64,000 nucleotides of DNA from Ursus arctos. Lineage: Eukaryota; Chordata; Mammalia; Carnivora; Ursidae. The notes below the pieces were generated by a model. It ran no database searches, had not been told where the DNA came from, and was given only the letters and a program-made list of their open reading frames with translations. The stretch spans positions 8,756,566-8,820,565 of the forward strand of contig NC_079873.1 of the NCBI RefSeq assembly GCF_023065955.2, written 5' to 3'. How positions within the stretch are numbered: position 1 is the stretch's first letter; every line of letters begins with the position of its first letter. Shown here piece after piece: positions 45,266 to 55,176 of this stretch. The position numbers and the translations under genes were made by a program.

Positions 45266-45730
45266 TTTTTCTTGTGTTTTGAACCTCAGTGAATAAATCT
45301 TATTAATCTATTTTTAAATCTAGTAGAAGAAACACAATCACCTTTGTATTTTCTTTGCCGAATATTTAATTAATTCACGTCAAACAAATGATGCTTATTT
45401 AAATAATCAGAGCCATTTTCGAAGGTAGTTCATTGAATTCTTTTGAATATTTTCCACTGCTATTATGCATTTAATATGTTATATTTTCCTTTGAAGTGTT
45501 TCCAGTGACTGACAGGACAACTTGATGTGCAAACAATCAAAAGCTTTCCAAGCACTTAAAAGTGCTCTTATAATAAATTAAACTTACAAAGCAAACAACC
45601 TCTGTGAAAAGTTCAACTTCTGTTTAAAAATATCCATTTTATTACTCTTTTTCAGCTTAAAACGGGAAGGTAGATATGTTGGAGTATCTTAAATCACTTA
45701 TATAACAAATATAGATTGTTCATAAAATTT
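45266..45730. other. AT-rich candidate conserved noncoding element
   Basis: Repeat-free, with TAATTAATTC, TGACAGGAC, ATTATGCATTTAAT and GCAAACAATC words typical of enhancer-like sequence. It has no frame of 60 codons. Conservation is not demonstrable here. Confidence 0.35.
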
Positions 45731-45872
45731 ACTAAAAAATATGAATTGTATGACTTTGTGTGATTTCAGTTCTTTACTTAATTCTAAATATTCCTAGAGC
45801 TGAAAAGACACTTGCCACTGTGACAGAAACTTCCAGTTCCTCTCCTATATCTTATCTTCCTTCCCTCTGTAA

Positions 45873-46290
45873 TAGGCATTCGCAAACTTTTTCTGTGAAA
45901 GGCCAGATAGAAAATTTTTTAGGCTTTGTGGACCACACACAGGCTCTGTCACAATTACCTTTTTTCTTTCTTTCTTTTTAAAATAACCATTTAAAAATGT
46001 AAAAACCATTCGTGGGGCGCCTGGGTGGCTCAGCCGGTTAAGTGCCTGCCTTCAGCTCAGGTCACGATCTCAGGGTCCTGGGATCAAGACTGAGCTCCAT
46101 GCTCAGCAGGGAGTCTGCTTCTCCCTTTCCCTCTGCCCCTTTCCCCCGCGTGTGTGCTCTCTCTCTCTTTTGCTCTCTCTCTCTCAAATAAATAATCTTT
46201 TAAAAAATGTAAAAAACATTTTTAACCCTCTGGCTGTAAAAACACAGTGGGCTGAGCTTGGTCTGTGAGTTGGAGTTTGTTGACCCCGTT
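45873..46290 (-). mobile_element. MER58-class hAT fossil split by a SINE
   Basis: The left half starts GGCATTCGCAAACTTTTTCT and runs to AAAATGTAAAAACCATT. The right half resumes at AACATTTTTAACCCTCTGGC and closes GAGTTTGTTGACCCC. Confidence 0.83.
46014..46206 (+). mobile_element. Long CAN SINE inside a MER58-class element
   Basis: GGGGCGCCTGGGTGGCTCAG through AAATAAATAATCTTTTAAAA. Flanks AAAATGTAAAAACCATT and AAAATGTAAAAAACATT are the TSD, taken from the host element. Confidence 0.95.
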
Positions 46291-46309
46291 TGATAATTTA
46301 AAAATTCTT

Positions 46310-46429
46310 ACTTACTTACTTAATTAATTAATTAATTTTATGTAAGCTTTACGCCCAAGGTGGGGCTTGAACTCATGACCCTAAGATCAAGAGTCACATA
46401 CTCTACCTACTAAACCAGGCAGGCACCCC
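46310..46429 (-). mobile_element. Short CAN SINE
   Basis: (TTAC)n/(TTAA)n tail, GCCCAAGGTGGGGCTTGAAC, then ACCAGGCAGGCACCCC. Confidence 0.9.
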
Positions 46430-46448
46430 TAATCAGAGAAATTTTCAA

Positions 46449-46502
46449 GACACTTGGCTGGCTCAGTCCATGGAGCATGCAACTCTTGATCTCAGGGTTG
46501 TT
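46449..46502 (+). mobile_element. Short CAN SINE 5' half
   Basis: AGACACTTGGCTGGCTCAGT, then GGAGCATGCAACTCTTGATC and TCAGGGTTGT. The copy stops before the B box and lacks the A-tail, so it was truncated by a later rearrangement. Confidence 0.8.
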
Positions 46503-46810
46503 AATTTTTTGGTTTTTTTTTTAGTGGGACACATTTCCCAGACTCCTTGTAGCTTGGCAAGATTAATTTCTGTCCTCTTTCCTTCAGAATGGAATGTAGA
46601 CCTAGTGGTGCACCATCTTGGCCCTGTGGTCAAGGACAGCATGGTGGGAATGGCAGAGCGTCTAGAGGAAAGGAGGCAAGGCTCCTTGGCACCATGGGAC
46701 GCTGTAACACTCCCACAACTCACAGAACGGTGTTGACATACCAGCCTAGACTTTCATGTGAGAGAAAAGTAAATTTCTATCCAGTTGATGTCACTATAAC
46801 CTGAAGCCAA
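46503..46810 (+). other. Unclassified old retroelement-like sequence
   Basis: CATGTGAGAGAAAAGTAAAT and TTCTATCCAG near 46755-46785 resemble the 3' end of an ancient LTR. Frames of 86-88 codons on both strands are probably incidental. Confidence 0.35.
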
Positions 46811-47049
46811 ATCTATTTTTGAACTAATCCACTTTCAAGGGGACAGATTTCATAACCCAAGGGATCTCAAGTTAGTGAGTCAAAAGTTCATAATCACGTT
46901 ATGGTTGTCATTAAAATTAACTAGTTCTTTAGTAATTGCTAATCGCTTTAATCTCTTTCTCATTTTCATGATAAAATCCTGCATCCCTCACCCAGATGTA
47001 CAGAAATTTTAATGCTATTTCATTGGACTTTTATTATTTTATTTTCTTT

Positions 47050-47234
47050 TATTTATTTTTTTAAGATTTTATTTATTTGTTTGAGAGAGAGCGAGCATGA
47101 GTGGGGGACAGGGAGAGGGAGAAGCAGGCTCCCCACTGAGCAGGGATCCCCATGCGGGGCTCGATCCCAACACCCTGAGATCATGACCTGAGCTGAAGGC
47201 AGGCCCTTAACCAACTGAGCCACCCAGGTGCCCC
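47050..47234 (-). mobile_element. Long CAN SINE
   Basis: TTTTTTTAAGATTTTATTTA, GA-rich body, CCACCCAGGTGCCCC. Flanks TCATTGGACTTTTA (about 47020) and TCATTGGATTTTTA (47235) form the TSD. Confidence 0.95.
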
Positions 47235-47286
47235 TCATTGGATTTTTAAATTCTCTTCATAGTTTATTAGAGATTCCAATGATATT

Positions 47287-47386
47287 GGGGTGCCTGGCTG
47301 GCTCAGTTGGTAGAGCATGCGATCCTTGATTTCGGGGTCCTGAGTTCAAGCCCCATTTTGGACAAGGGGCCTACTTAGGGAAAAAA
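47287..47386 (+). mobile_element. Short CAN SINE
   Basis: GGGGTGCCTGGCTGGCTCAG, then GAGTTCAAGCCCCATTTTGG and a short A-tail. Flanks TCCAATGATATT and CCCAATGACATT form the TSD. Confidence 0.94.
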
Positions 47387-47497
47387 GTCCCAATGACATT
47401 GTTTCGGTGTCTTGTTTTGGGTGTTTGTTTGATTGGCTGGTTTCTCTTAAGAAGGCAGGGCTGTTTGTGTGTGAGGACAGAAGGATACTTGAACATT

Positions 47498-48010
47498 CTG
47501 CTGTAAATTGTGACCTGAGGTGGGGGGTGCTCCAATCGGATAGGGAGCCACCAAATGTGGGGCTGCGGTCGGGTGGAGGCTGGCCTGGCCGTTTGGGTGA
47601 TGAAAGAATTTGCCCGGGGCAGAGCAAAAGAATAGAAGTTTATTAAATACACCTCATGGGAACGGGCAGGACAGCAGAGGGAGAGACTGTCTGCCAGGAG
47701 GTGGCGGTAAGGGGCCACAGTTACGGGGTGGGGGGGAGGGGGAAGTGAGGGCGTATGAGAACATATGGAATTTTCCCTTTTTTGGTAATCTTAGGAACTG
47801 TGCTTGGTTGTAATTGGTCAGTTAGGACCTATGGTTATTTCGAGGTGGATCACTTGAAACTGTTTGCATTCAGCTCGGTGGTCCCTGTGGGCCCTTTGGC
47901 CTTGATCACATTTTCATTGCTCCATCCTGCTGCCTAAAAGCAGCCTCTGTATGAGGAGCGAAGGACGTTGGGGTTCCACTCTGAAGGCCCTCCATCAAGT
48001 CTCCCTCACT
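47498..48010 (-). mobile_element. ERV LTR fragment, antisense
   Basis: The minus strand contains a polyadenylation signal (AATAAA, complement at about 47638-47645) in a GC-rich setting, and further on TTGGTGGCTCCC, which could be the start of a primer-binding-site region. The plus strand also holds a purine-rich run (GGGGTGGGGGGGAGGGGG, about 47723-47742). No gag, pol or env sequence is attached. Boundaries are estimates; it could also be a different GC-rich retroelement. Confidence 0.5.
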
Positions 48011-48973
48011 GCCTTCTTCCTGAGACTCAGTGTCCGACTGGTAGAGGCCATGGCCATACTGCCTTTCTTCCTGGCTCCTTGTTTCTGACTCTCAGTTTTG
48101 ATAATTTGCTCTGACTTCTCAGGTTATAGAGCTCTGGCTTCTGTTTGCCAGGTTCCTTCTGAAATGGAATCTACTTTCAAGTCTTCATTGGGTGATATGG
48201 CCCGCTTTAGGGTGAAGTACCTGGCACATAGCAGAGACTTCATGAGTGTTAATTCTCTTACTCCTAATGCTTTTGGAAATTAGAATAAAGGCATAATTTT
48301 TGCTGACACTTCTCATTGCTGGACTTAAAAAATAAAAGCATACAATATAAATGCATTTTGCTAGAATTAAGAATTGGTCTCTTCACACATGAAAGTGGAA
48401 GGATGGGTAGAAAGCATCTAGAATTTATTGAAAATGTTTTGTCACGAAGAAGCTGGGACATATTTTCTTCAAAAGAGGAATTGACTCCCTGAGAGTACTT
48501 TCCTTGAGTGGCCCGATTTTTGCTGTAAGCTCTAAATGATGGATGGGAATTTAGTCATTTTTGTTTGATACATGTTTTCCAGTTGAGGTTCTTCTCGGAT
48601 GAGGACTGACTTAGCGAGTACTTTCCAAATGGCTTGCGTCTCAATTTTCAGATTGTGGGCTTTACATATTTAGAGAAATTTCATGTGCTGCTTTTTACCT
48701 GCAATCTCAGGATGCTTTACTTTATTTGTGGAAAATAAGAAAGGGTAAAAAAGGTATGGCTTAACCAAAATCTGCTAAGGGGACTTCTCATATAATTTAT
48801 GAAACTGGAAATGGCTTAAGTGTTGGCCCTCAGTTATTTGCTTCATGCAGTGTCCTTAAAACATTTGTCTTACTCAGGTGGGCATATATTGAAGAGTACA
48901 TATCTTTTGGTATGTTTATTTGACTTGCCTTTGGGATACATGTTTTTAAAATCTACTCAAAAGTGGATTTCGA
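48011..48973. other. Single-copy stretch with weak MIR trace
   Basis: AAGTACCTGGCACATAGCAG near 48217-48236 is MIR-like. The rest is unrecognised and lacks frames above 69 codons. Confidence 0.4.
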
Positions 48974-49064
48974 GGAGCACGTGGCTGGCTCAGTCGGTAG
49001 AGTATGTGACTCTTGATCTCCGGATCTGAGTTCGAGCCCCACGTTGGTGTTAGAACCTACTTTA
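48974..49064 (+). mobile_element. Short CAN SINE
   Basis: GAGCACGTGGCTGGCTCAGT, then GTTCGAGCCCCACGTTGG and an A-rich tail that served as target for the next SINE. Confidence 0.93.
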
Positions 49065-49080
49065 AAAAAAAATAAATCAG

Positions 49081-49268
49081 GGGCACCTGGGTGGCTCAGT
49101 CGTTAAGCATCTGCCTTGGGCTCAGGGCGTGATCCCAGTGTTCTGGGATCGAGCCCCACATCAGGCTCCTCCGCTGGGATCCTGCTTCTTCCTCTCCCAC
49201 TCCCCCTGCTTGTGTTCCCTCTCTCACTGGCTGTCTCTGTCAAATAAATAAATACGATCTTTAAAAAA
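49081..49268 (+). mobile_element. Long CAN SINE in the tail of a short SINE
   Basis: GGGCACCTGGGTGGCTCAG with young body CCCCCTGCTTGTGTTCCCTC. Flanks AAAAAATAAATCA on both sides come from the host's tail. Confidence 0.95.
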
Positions 49269-49279
49269 GAAAAAATAAA

Positions 49280-49877
49280 TCAAATCAAATTAATACTTAA
49301 GGTGGAGTTAGGAATGTTTATTGAGAATCTGTAGCTATTTTATTTTGGAATATTGAAATTTAAGGGACTATTATAACACATTTCAAATATTTTCCTAGGT
49401 TGTCATGTTTTATTAACTTAATAATAATGATTTACTAAGTTCTTCATCAAGTTTGAAGTTAATTAAAAGTAAAAGCTTACTAGCAGTATGAATGGTTCAA
49501 GTTTTTCTTCGTATATGTATTTTTTTCTTAGCAACTGGCATTTTTGAAGTAGCTTGTTCCTGATTATTGACCTTTAAAAATACCAAATAAACTTGTTTAA
49601 GAAGTGCAGGCTTTATGCACTAAGGTATTCTCCTGCCATCAGGTACGTAATTGTTTTCCTTTTAAAGTCTGGTGTCACTTAGCTCGATAGGATCCAATGT
49701 TCCAGACTAGGGATAAGTTGGAACTTAGTTTGTACCTGTAACTCAGTTTATACATTTTGCTGTTTTTATCTGCTATGGTTTATACTCTGTTGTGGGTCAA
49801 CTCACTAATGACTAATGAATCACAGCTGGAGGCAGAATATAAAATGTATTGCTTGTTTGTAAGAAATCTGAAGATTT
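49280..49877. other. AT-rich single-copy stretch
   Basis: No repeat recognised and no frame of 60 codons. Enhancer-like AT-rich words occur but nothing decisive. Confidence 0.4.
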
Positions 49878-49890
49878 AAAAGAAGCCTCA

Positions 49891-50106
49891 GGGGCGCCTG
49901 GGTGGCACAGTGGTTGAGCGTCTGCCTTCGGCTCAGGGCGTGATCCTGGCGTTATGGGATCGAGCCCCACATCAGGCTCCTCCGCTATGAGCCTGCTTCT
50001 TCCTCTCCCACTCCCCCTGCTTGTGTTCCCTCTCTCGCTGGCTGTCTCTATCTCTGTCGAATAAATAAATAAAATCTTTAAAAAAAAAAAAAAATAAATA
50101 AAAAAA
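49891..50106 (+). mobile_element. Young long CAN SINE, perfect TSD
   Basis: Complete ursid-type copy: GGGGCGCCTGGGTGGCACAG, CCTCCGCTATGAGCCTGCTT, CTCGCTGGCTGTCTC, AATAAATAAATAAAATC and a long A-rich tail. The 14-base TSD TAAAAGAAGCCTCA is identical at 49877-49890 and 50107-50120. Confidence 0.98.
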
Positions 50107-50186
50107 TAAAAGAAGCCTCAGGGCAAAGAGTGATTTTAGACAAATAGGGCTCTAGAACACAGATGTCACAGCATTCTTTTGTCACT

Positions 50187-50388
50187 TTTTTTTTTTTTAA
50201 GATTTTTTATTTATTTATTCGACAGAGATAGAAACAGCCAGCGAGAGAGGGAACACAAGCAGGGGGAGTGGGAGAGGAAGAAGCAGGCTCATAGTGGAGG
50301 AGCCTGATGTGGGGCTTGATCCCATAACGCTGGAATCACGCCCTGAGCTGAAGGCAGACGCTCAACTGCTGTGCCACCCAGGAGCCCC
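50187..50388 (-). mobile_element. Young long CAN SINE
   Basis: Poly-T, TTATTTATTCGACAGAG, CCAGCGAGAGAGGGAACAC, head ending GCCACCCAGGAGCCCC. The TSD TCTTTTGTCAC is identical on both sides. Confidence 0.97.
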
Positions 50389-50572
50389 TCTTTTGTCACC
50401 TTTTAAGTAGAGCATCATGTCGTAGTAGATATCCCTACTAAACTCTTGATGTTTCTTAGGAGCTAAAAGCTACATCTTCATGTGAATGCTATTGGGCTGC
50501 ATATGGCAATGTGTGTCTCCTACAGTCATGAGTAGATGCATTAGTACACATCCTTTAAAAATCTTTCTTATA

Positions 50573-50744
50573 GGGGCACCTGGGTGGCTCAGTTGGTTAA
50601 GCATCTGCCTTCGGCTCAGGTCATGATCTCAGGGTCCTGGGAACAAGCCCCACCACGTTGGGCTCCCTGCTCAGTGGGTAGTCTGTTTCTAGCTCTCTCT
50701 TTCGCTCTCTCTCTCTCTCTCTCAAATAAATAAAATCTTAAAAG
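50573..50744 (+). mobile_element. Long CAN SINE with (CT)n body
   Basis: GGGGCACCTGGGTGGCTCAG, then a (TC)n run at about 50704-50723 and AAATAAATAAAATCTTAAAA. Flanks AAAAATCTTTCTTATA and AAAAATCTGTCTTATA form the TSD. Confidence 0.96.
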
Positions 50745-51045
50745 AAAAATCTGTCTTATAAAACTCACCTTAATTTTATGAGAAGATGCTCAAGAGATCA
50801 TGTTTAAGTAAAAAACCGATACATAGATAAATATGTAACATATAATTTTGGTATATATATTTCTATTTATATCGTTCCTTTATATATAGTAATTATCAAA
50901 TATCATAAAATGTTAGGAATATTTAATTTGTAATTATATGTAAGTTAACATTTACAGGTAAAATACTATTTGGCTCTTAGTCTGAGCCACCTAGTCACCC
51001 CTCTTCTGCCATATTTCTCATGTTTGTGTCCTCCTCTTTCTTTCT

Positions 51046-51248
51046 TTCTTTCTTTTTTTTTTTTAAGATTTTATTTATTTATTTGCCAGAAAGAGAGAGA
51101 GAGAGCACAAGCAGGGGGAGCAGCAGGCAGAGAGAGAAGCAGGCCCCCTGCTGAGAAAGGAGCCTGATGTGGGGCTCGATCCCAGAACCCTGGGGTCATG
51201 CCCTGAGCTGAAGGCAGATGCTTACCAACTGAGCCACCCAGGTGCCCC
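51046..51248 (-). mobile_element. Long CAN SINE
   Basis: Poly-T, AGATTTTATTTATTTATTTG, head ending GCCACCCAGGTGCCCC. Flanks CTCCTCTTTCTTTCT on both sides form the TSD. Confidence 0.96.
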
Positions 51249-51304
51249 CTCCTCTTTCTTTCTGTAGCTTCTTCCCTGGTTAACCACAATAGAAATTGCA
51301 GCAG

Positions 51305-51505
51305 GAATTTAAGTAGTGCTTATTATGTGCCAGGCATTGCTGTAAGGCCCTTACCTGCCATCCAAGGTCACGTATAGTGACCTAAGAGGTAGATAGTATT
51401 ATCTCCCATTTTAAGATAATGTGACAAAACTGAGGGTAAGCGGCTTGCCAAAAGTTAATCTGGATCCATAGGCCATGTCCTTAAGTAACAAGCTGTCCTG
51501 ATCTC
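51305..51505 (+). mobile_element. MIR, nearly full core
   Basis: AGTAGTGCTTATTATGTGCC, then AGGCATTGCTGTAAGGCCC, TAAGAGGTAGATAGTATTAT, CTCCCATTTTAAGATAATGT and AAAACTGAGGGTAAGCGGC match MIR in order. Confidence 0.88.
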
Positions 51506-51663
51506 TAAGTACCTTCCATTGCCTCCAGGGTTGTTTCTGTAATTTCTAGAATAAACAGCTGCATTTCTGCCTCTGGGCCTAACATCAGGTTTCTTCCTTT
51601 GCCTCGAGTAGGGGTCAGCAAGCTATATAACTTAGATGAAATCTGTCCTCCTCTGCTCCCCAC

Positions 51664-52519
51664 TGATGTAGGAGAAACATTAGGATTCGAAGCCAATAGC
51701 CAAGAAAGAATTCTTGAGGCATCTTTGGTGCAGGAAGGTGGTTTTATTAAAGCACAGGGACAGGACCCGTGGGCAGAAAGAGCTGCACTGGGGTCATGAG
51801 GAGTGGCCTATTATATACTTTAAAGTTGGGAGGGGGTTAGGGAGAGCGTAAGTCTCTAAGGAATTTTGGAAGCCAGGTCTCCAGGACTTTGAGGGGGCTA
51901 GAAGCTCTTGTTGGGAAAGGGTCATTTATGACTGTCTAATAAAACCTGAGTCATGAGACCCTTCGGATGTATATCGGTGGGTCATAATGCTTGGGGGATG
52001 ATTGCTGACATGTATCTTTGAGGGGTAGAGATAAAGGAAGTTTCCAAAGGAATTCTTATTTTATTTTGTTTTAATGTTTTATTTTTAAAATTCCAAAGGA
52101 ATTATTTATTTTTTATTTATTTTTTAAGATTTTATTTATTTGTCAGAGACAGAGCAAGAGCATGAGCAGGGGGAGGGGCAGAGGGAGAGAGAGAAGCAGG
52201 CTCCCCGCTGAGCAAGAAGCCTGTTGGGGGAGGAGGAAAGGGGGACGATGACTCCTGAGATCATGACTTGAGCCCAAGGTAGACACTTAACCAACTGAGC
52301 CACCCAGGCGCCCCTCCAAAGGAATTTTTGTATGCTAAAGTAGAGTTACGGGATCTTGGGGGTTGGGCTCAGATTGCCTTTTGTCCATAGCAAAGTAGTA
52401 ACATCCAGGCAGTTGAGTCCCTAGAGGAATGTCACTCTGCCTGTTTCAATGGCTTGTCAATGGGCTGTAGGTAGTAAGGAAATTTAATAATTTTTCTTCT
52501 GTCTTTGTTTCCCACATCA
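51664..52519 (-). mobile_element. ERV solo LTR (ERV1-like), antisense
   Basis: Bounded on the plus strand by TGATGTAGGAG and CCCACATCA, a TGATGT/ACATCA terminal inverted pair. The minus strand carries TTTAATAAAACC (polyadenylation signal) about 80 bases before the 3' end, followed by GCACCAAAGATGCCTC and AAGAATTCTTTCTTGGC, which look like gammaretrovirus-type R/U5. No internal retroviral sequence remains, so it arose by LTR-LTR recombination or is a lone LTR. A SINE sits inside. Confidence 0.8.
52104..52314 (-). mobile_element. Long CAN SINE inside ERV LTR
   Basis: TTTTTTAAGATTTTATTTAT, GA-rich body and head ending GCCACCCAGGCGCCCC. Flanks TTCCAAAGGAATT (52091-52103) and TCCAAAGGAATT (52315-52326) are the TSD, and a third copy of the same word lies at 52042-52054. 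Confidence 0.95.
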
Positions 52520-52734
52520 GGCACCAGTCCTGCTTTTGTAAATAAAGTTTTACTGGAACCCAGTCCTGCCTGTTCAGTTGCATATTGCCTGGCTGCTTTC
52601 TCAGTACAAAAGCAGAGTTGAGAGTTGTGACCGAGACCCCAAGGCCTGCAAAGCCTTGAATATTTACCTTTTTGTTCTTTAAATAAAAAGTTTGCTGACC
52701 CCTGGTCTAAAATACAGTTTCTAGATCTAACCAT

Positions 52735-53175
52735 TCCGGTTACGGTTACTATGGCTGTGTAACAGTTAACTCCAAATCTTAGCATTTATCACGCTCAGAT
52801 TCTGTGGGGCAGGAATTCCGACAGGGCACAGCATTTCTTTTCAGTCCCCACACCTGGGGACTGGAGCAGTGGGGGCTCCACAGGCCTCACTCCCTAGCCC
52901 TGTGTGCTCTTGCGCCAGGGTCTCTCCGGTATGGCAGCTTCAGGCCTCCAGAGCTCTGACACGGTAGCTCAGGTTTCCCGAGTGTGTGTCCCCAGAGAGA
53001 GCAGAAGGGAAGCTGTCCCACCTTTTCTGACTAGTCTGGGAAGTCGCATAGTGCCACTTCTTCTGTGTTCTGTTGCTCAGGGCCGTCACAAGGAGCCACT
53101 CCAGTTCAAACAGATGGAACATAGGTGTCGCCTCTCAATGAAGGGTGTTAATGTCAAATTGTAAGAAGGGTAGGA
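52735..53175 (-). mobile_element. MLT1-type LTR, antisense
   Basis: CTATGGCTGTGTAACAGTTA, then AACTCCAAATCTTAGCATTT, TCTGTGGGGCAGGAATTCCG and GTCACAAGGAGCCACTCC fit an inverted MaLR LTR. More diverged than the copy at 34.5 kb. Confidence 0.6.
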
Positions 53176-53639
53176 GGTGGAATATATTGCTGTGATTATG
53201 TCTGGAAGATTAAAGTACCACCGCCACCCACCTACCTGTCTTTAACTGTAGACATCATAGTATCCCCGTGGACCTTAACAGCAACATCATTTAGGGTCCT
53301 AGGCTAACAGATCTTCTGCCACGTGCTACCTCCTCTCTAAAACCTTCATTCATCTTTGTACCTGGAAGTCATGTTCATTGTTTCCCTATCTGTCAGTAGA
53401 AAACACCTGCAATGTCATGATTTATAAAAACGTATTTTGGTCATGCACATGAGCAGTATTTATTTTTCATACATATTTGGTCTTCATCCATGGTTCCTGG
53501 CTCACAGCTCCCAAAACCCTAGGCAGGCATTTCCTGAGCGATAGGAGCATCTTTTGTTAGAATATTGGCTCTCCTGTCCTCAGTTCCTGAAATCCCTTCA
53601 GAGCCAGGAAGGTGTAATGGGTATCTTGTTATTCATAAC
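53176..53639. other. Single-copy stretch
   Basis: No repeat or frame of note. Confidence 0.4.
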
Positions 53640-54350
53640 AAGCTCCTTTCCACCACAATGGGGTTTATGTTAATAAAGTGAGTTTTGGAAAACACCTGAG
53701 GAAGGGGGCTGGTTGCTAGGGGAACCAACCTTGAATAAAGGGTTGGAACTTTCAGTTCCACCCCTTGATTTCCAGGGCGGGGGGGGGGGGGGGGCGGGGG
53801 GGGGCGGGAGGGATGCTAGAGGTTGAACCAATTACCAATGGTCAATGATTTAATCAATCATGTCTATGTAATGAAGCCTCCGTAAAACCCAAAAGGATGG
53901 CGCTCAGAGAGCTTCCGGGATGGAGAACACTTGCAAATGTGGGGAAAGTGGCCGGCCTGGAGAGCCACGGAGGGGACACGCCCTGTCCCTAGCTCTTCCT
54001 TGCCCTATGCAGCTCTTCTCTTTGGCTGTTTCTGAGTTACATCCGGTGATCCAGTAAGTCAAATGTTTCTCTGGTTTCTGCGTTCTGTGAGCCAATCTAG
54101 CAAATTAATAGAACCCAAGGAGAGGGGTGTGGGAATCTGATTTATAGCCAGTTATCAGAAGCACAGGTGACAGCTTGGACTAGCACTTGGCCTCAGAAAT
54201 CGGGGGGGTGCAGTTTTATAGCATTGAGCCTTTAATCTATAGAAGCTGGTGCTGCGTCTGGGTAGATAGTGTGAGAATTGAGTTGAATTGTAGGAGACCC
54301 AGCTGGTGTCCAAGGTTGGCTTGCTGGTGTGGGGAACCTAAAACCCCCCT
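53640..54350 (+). mobile_element. Ancient ERV-type LTR
   Basis: ATGTCTATGTAATGAAGCCT, then CCGTAAAACCCAAAAGG, TTGCCCTATGCAGCTCTTC, TGAGCCAATCTAGCAAATTA and GGTAGATAGTGTGAGAATTG belong to a common old mammalian LTR whose name I cannot fix. Includes a poly-G tract. No internal viral sequence follows. Confidence 0.65.
53775..53812 (+). repeat. Poly-G / G-quadruplex-prone tract
   Basis: Runs of about 18 and 9 G separated by single C residues, then GGGAGGG. The exact length may be affected by sequencing error. Confidence 0.9.
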
Positions 54351-55176
54351 CCATTGAAATTGGGTCCCAGAACCCAAATAACATCAAAATCTTAATTGAA
54401 ACACTGAGGATTACTCCCAGCCTCTACCTCTGTTCTTTTACGTGTGTTAATAATCAGTATGTTTGTTTTTCCGAGTCCGAATCAAATCTTAAAATCTGGA
54501 AGTGATTGCTTTTCCTCCCTGTGCCTAAGCAAGGCCTCTGCTCTGCCCTCAGTTTAAAATTTTCATTACACCTTTCTGGGGGCTGCAGAAATTCTATGTA
54601 AAAGGGATCCAACTGTGACCATCTCAGACGATGTGAAATGTGTAGGTGATAGGAGAGCATCAGGACACTTGTCTTGAAGATGAATGTATATCTCACACAC
54701 AACTAAGAAAAGTCAATGGACATTATTTAAAAAACATTGTGGGTGGTGAGGCTGAGGTCTCGGTGTCATCCCTTGGTTCTGCTACTGACTTGCTTATGTT
54801 TGGACTAACCTCTTTGCAGGTATAATTTTTCGTGGTCTTTGGAGAGTAAGGTTCTGCAGGGTTCCTTTGGGATTTACCAAAAGAAAGGGAAAGGTAAAAA
54901 GAAAGAGAGTAGATCGTGAACCCTTCTTGTTGGTCGTCTAGCGAATCCTTCAATAGGTAGTAGAAAAAAGAAACTTCCCTTTGATATTTAAATGACTATT
55001 TATTTTGTAAAGAAAGTATAATAGTAAATAACATTTTGTTGTTCTACCACGTAGGTTCTTGGGGTAATAAGCTTGAATGAGACTTTTAGTTGGCAAACTG
55101 GATAGTCATTACAGTTCATCTCAGGAAATAATACTTTGGTTATGTTTTTCCACCCCTTACAAAATTTCTGCCTAAG
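54351..55176. other. Single-copy stretch
   Basis: Minus-strand frames of 73-82 codons are unrecognised. No repeat seen. Confidence 0.4.

Larger units (their letters stand above)
51607..52706 (+). mobile_element. MER58-class hAT fossil split by an ERV LTR
   Basis: The left part AGGGGTCAGCAAGCTATAT to AAATCTGTCC precedes 51664. The right part resumes near 52525 with CTGCTTTTGTAAATAAAGTT and ends AAAAGTTTGCTGACCCCTGG. The two halves are consecutive parts of one element. Confidence 0.85.

Noticed and set aside
46014..46090. tRNA genes from the A/B-box-like heads
   Set aside because: Every candidate is the tRNA-derived head of a SINE continuing into a CT-rich body and A-tail, with no intact cloverleaf.
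47346..47718. Minus-strand frames of 93 and 115 codons
   Set aside because: They overlap the GC-rich ERV LTR fragment and a short SINE; no retroviral protein motif is visible in them.
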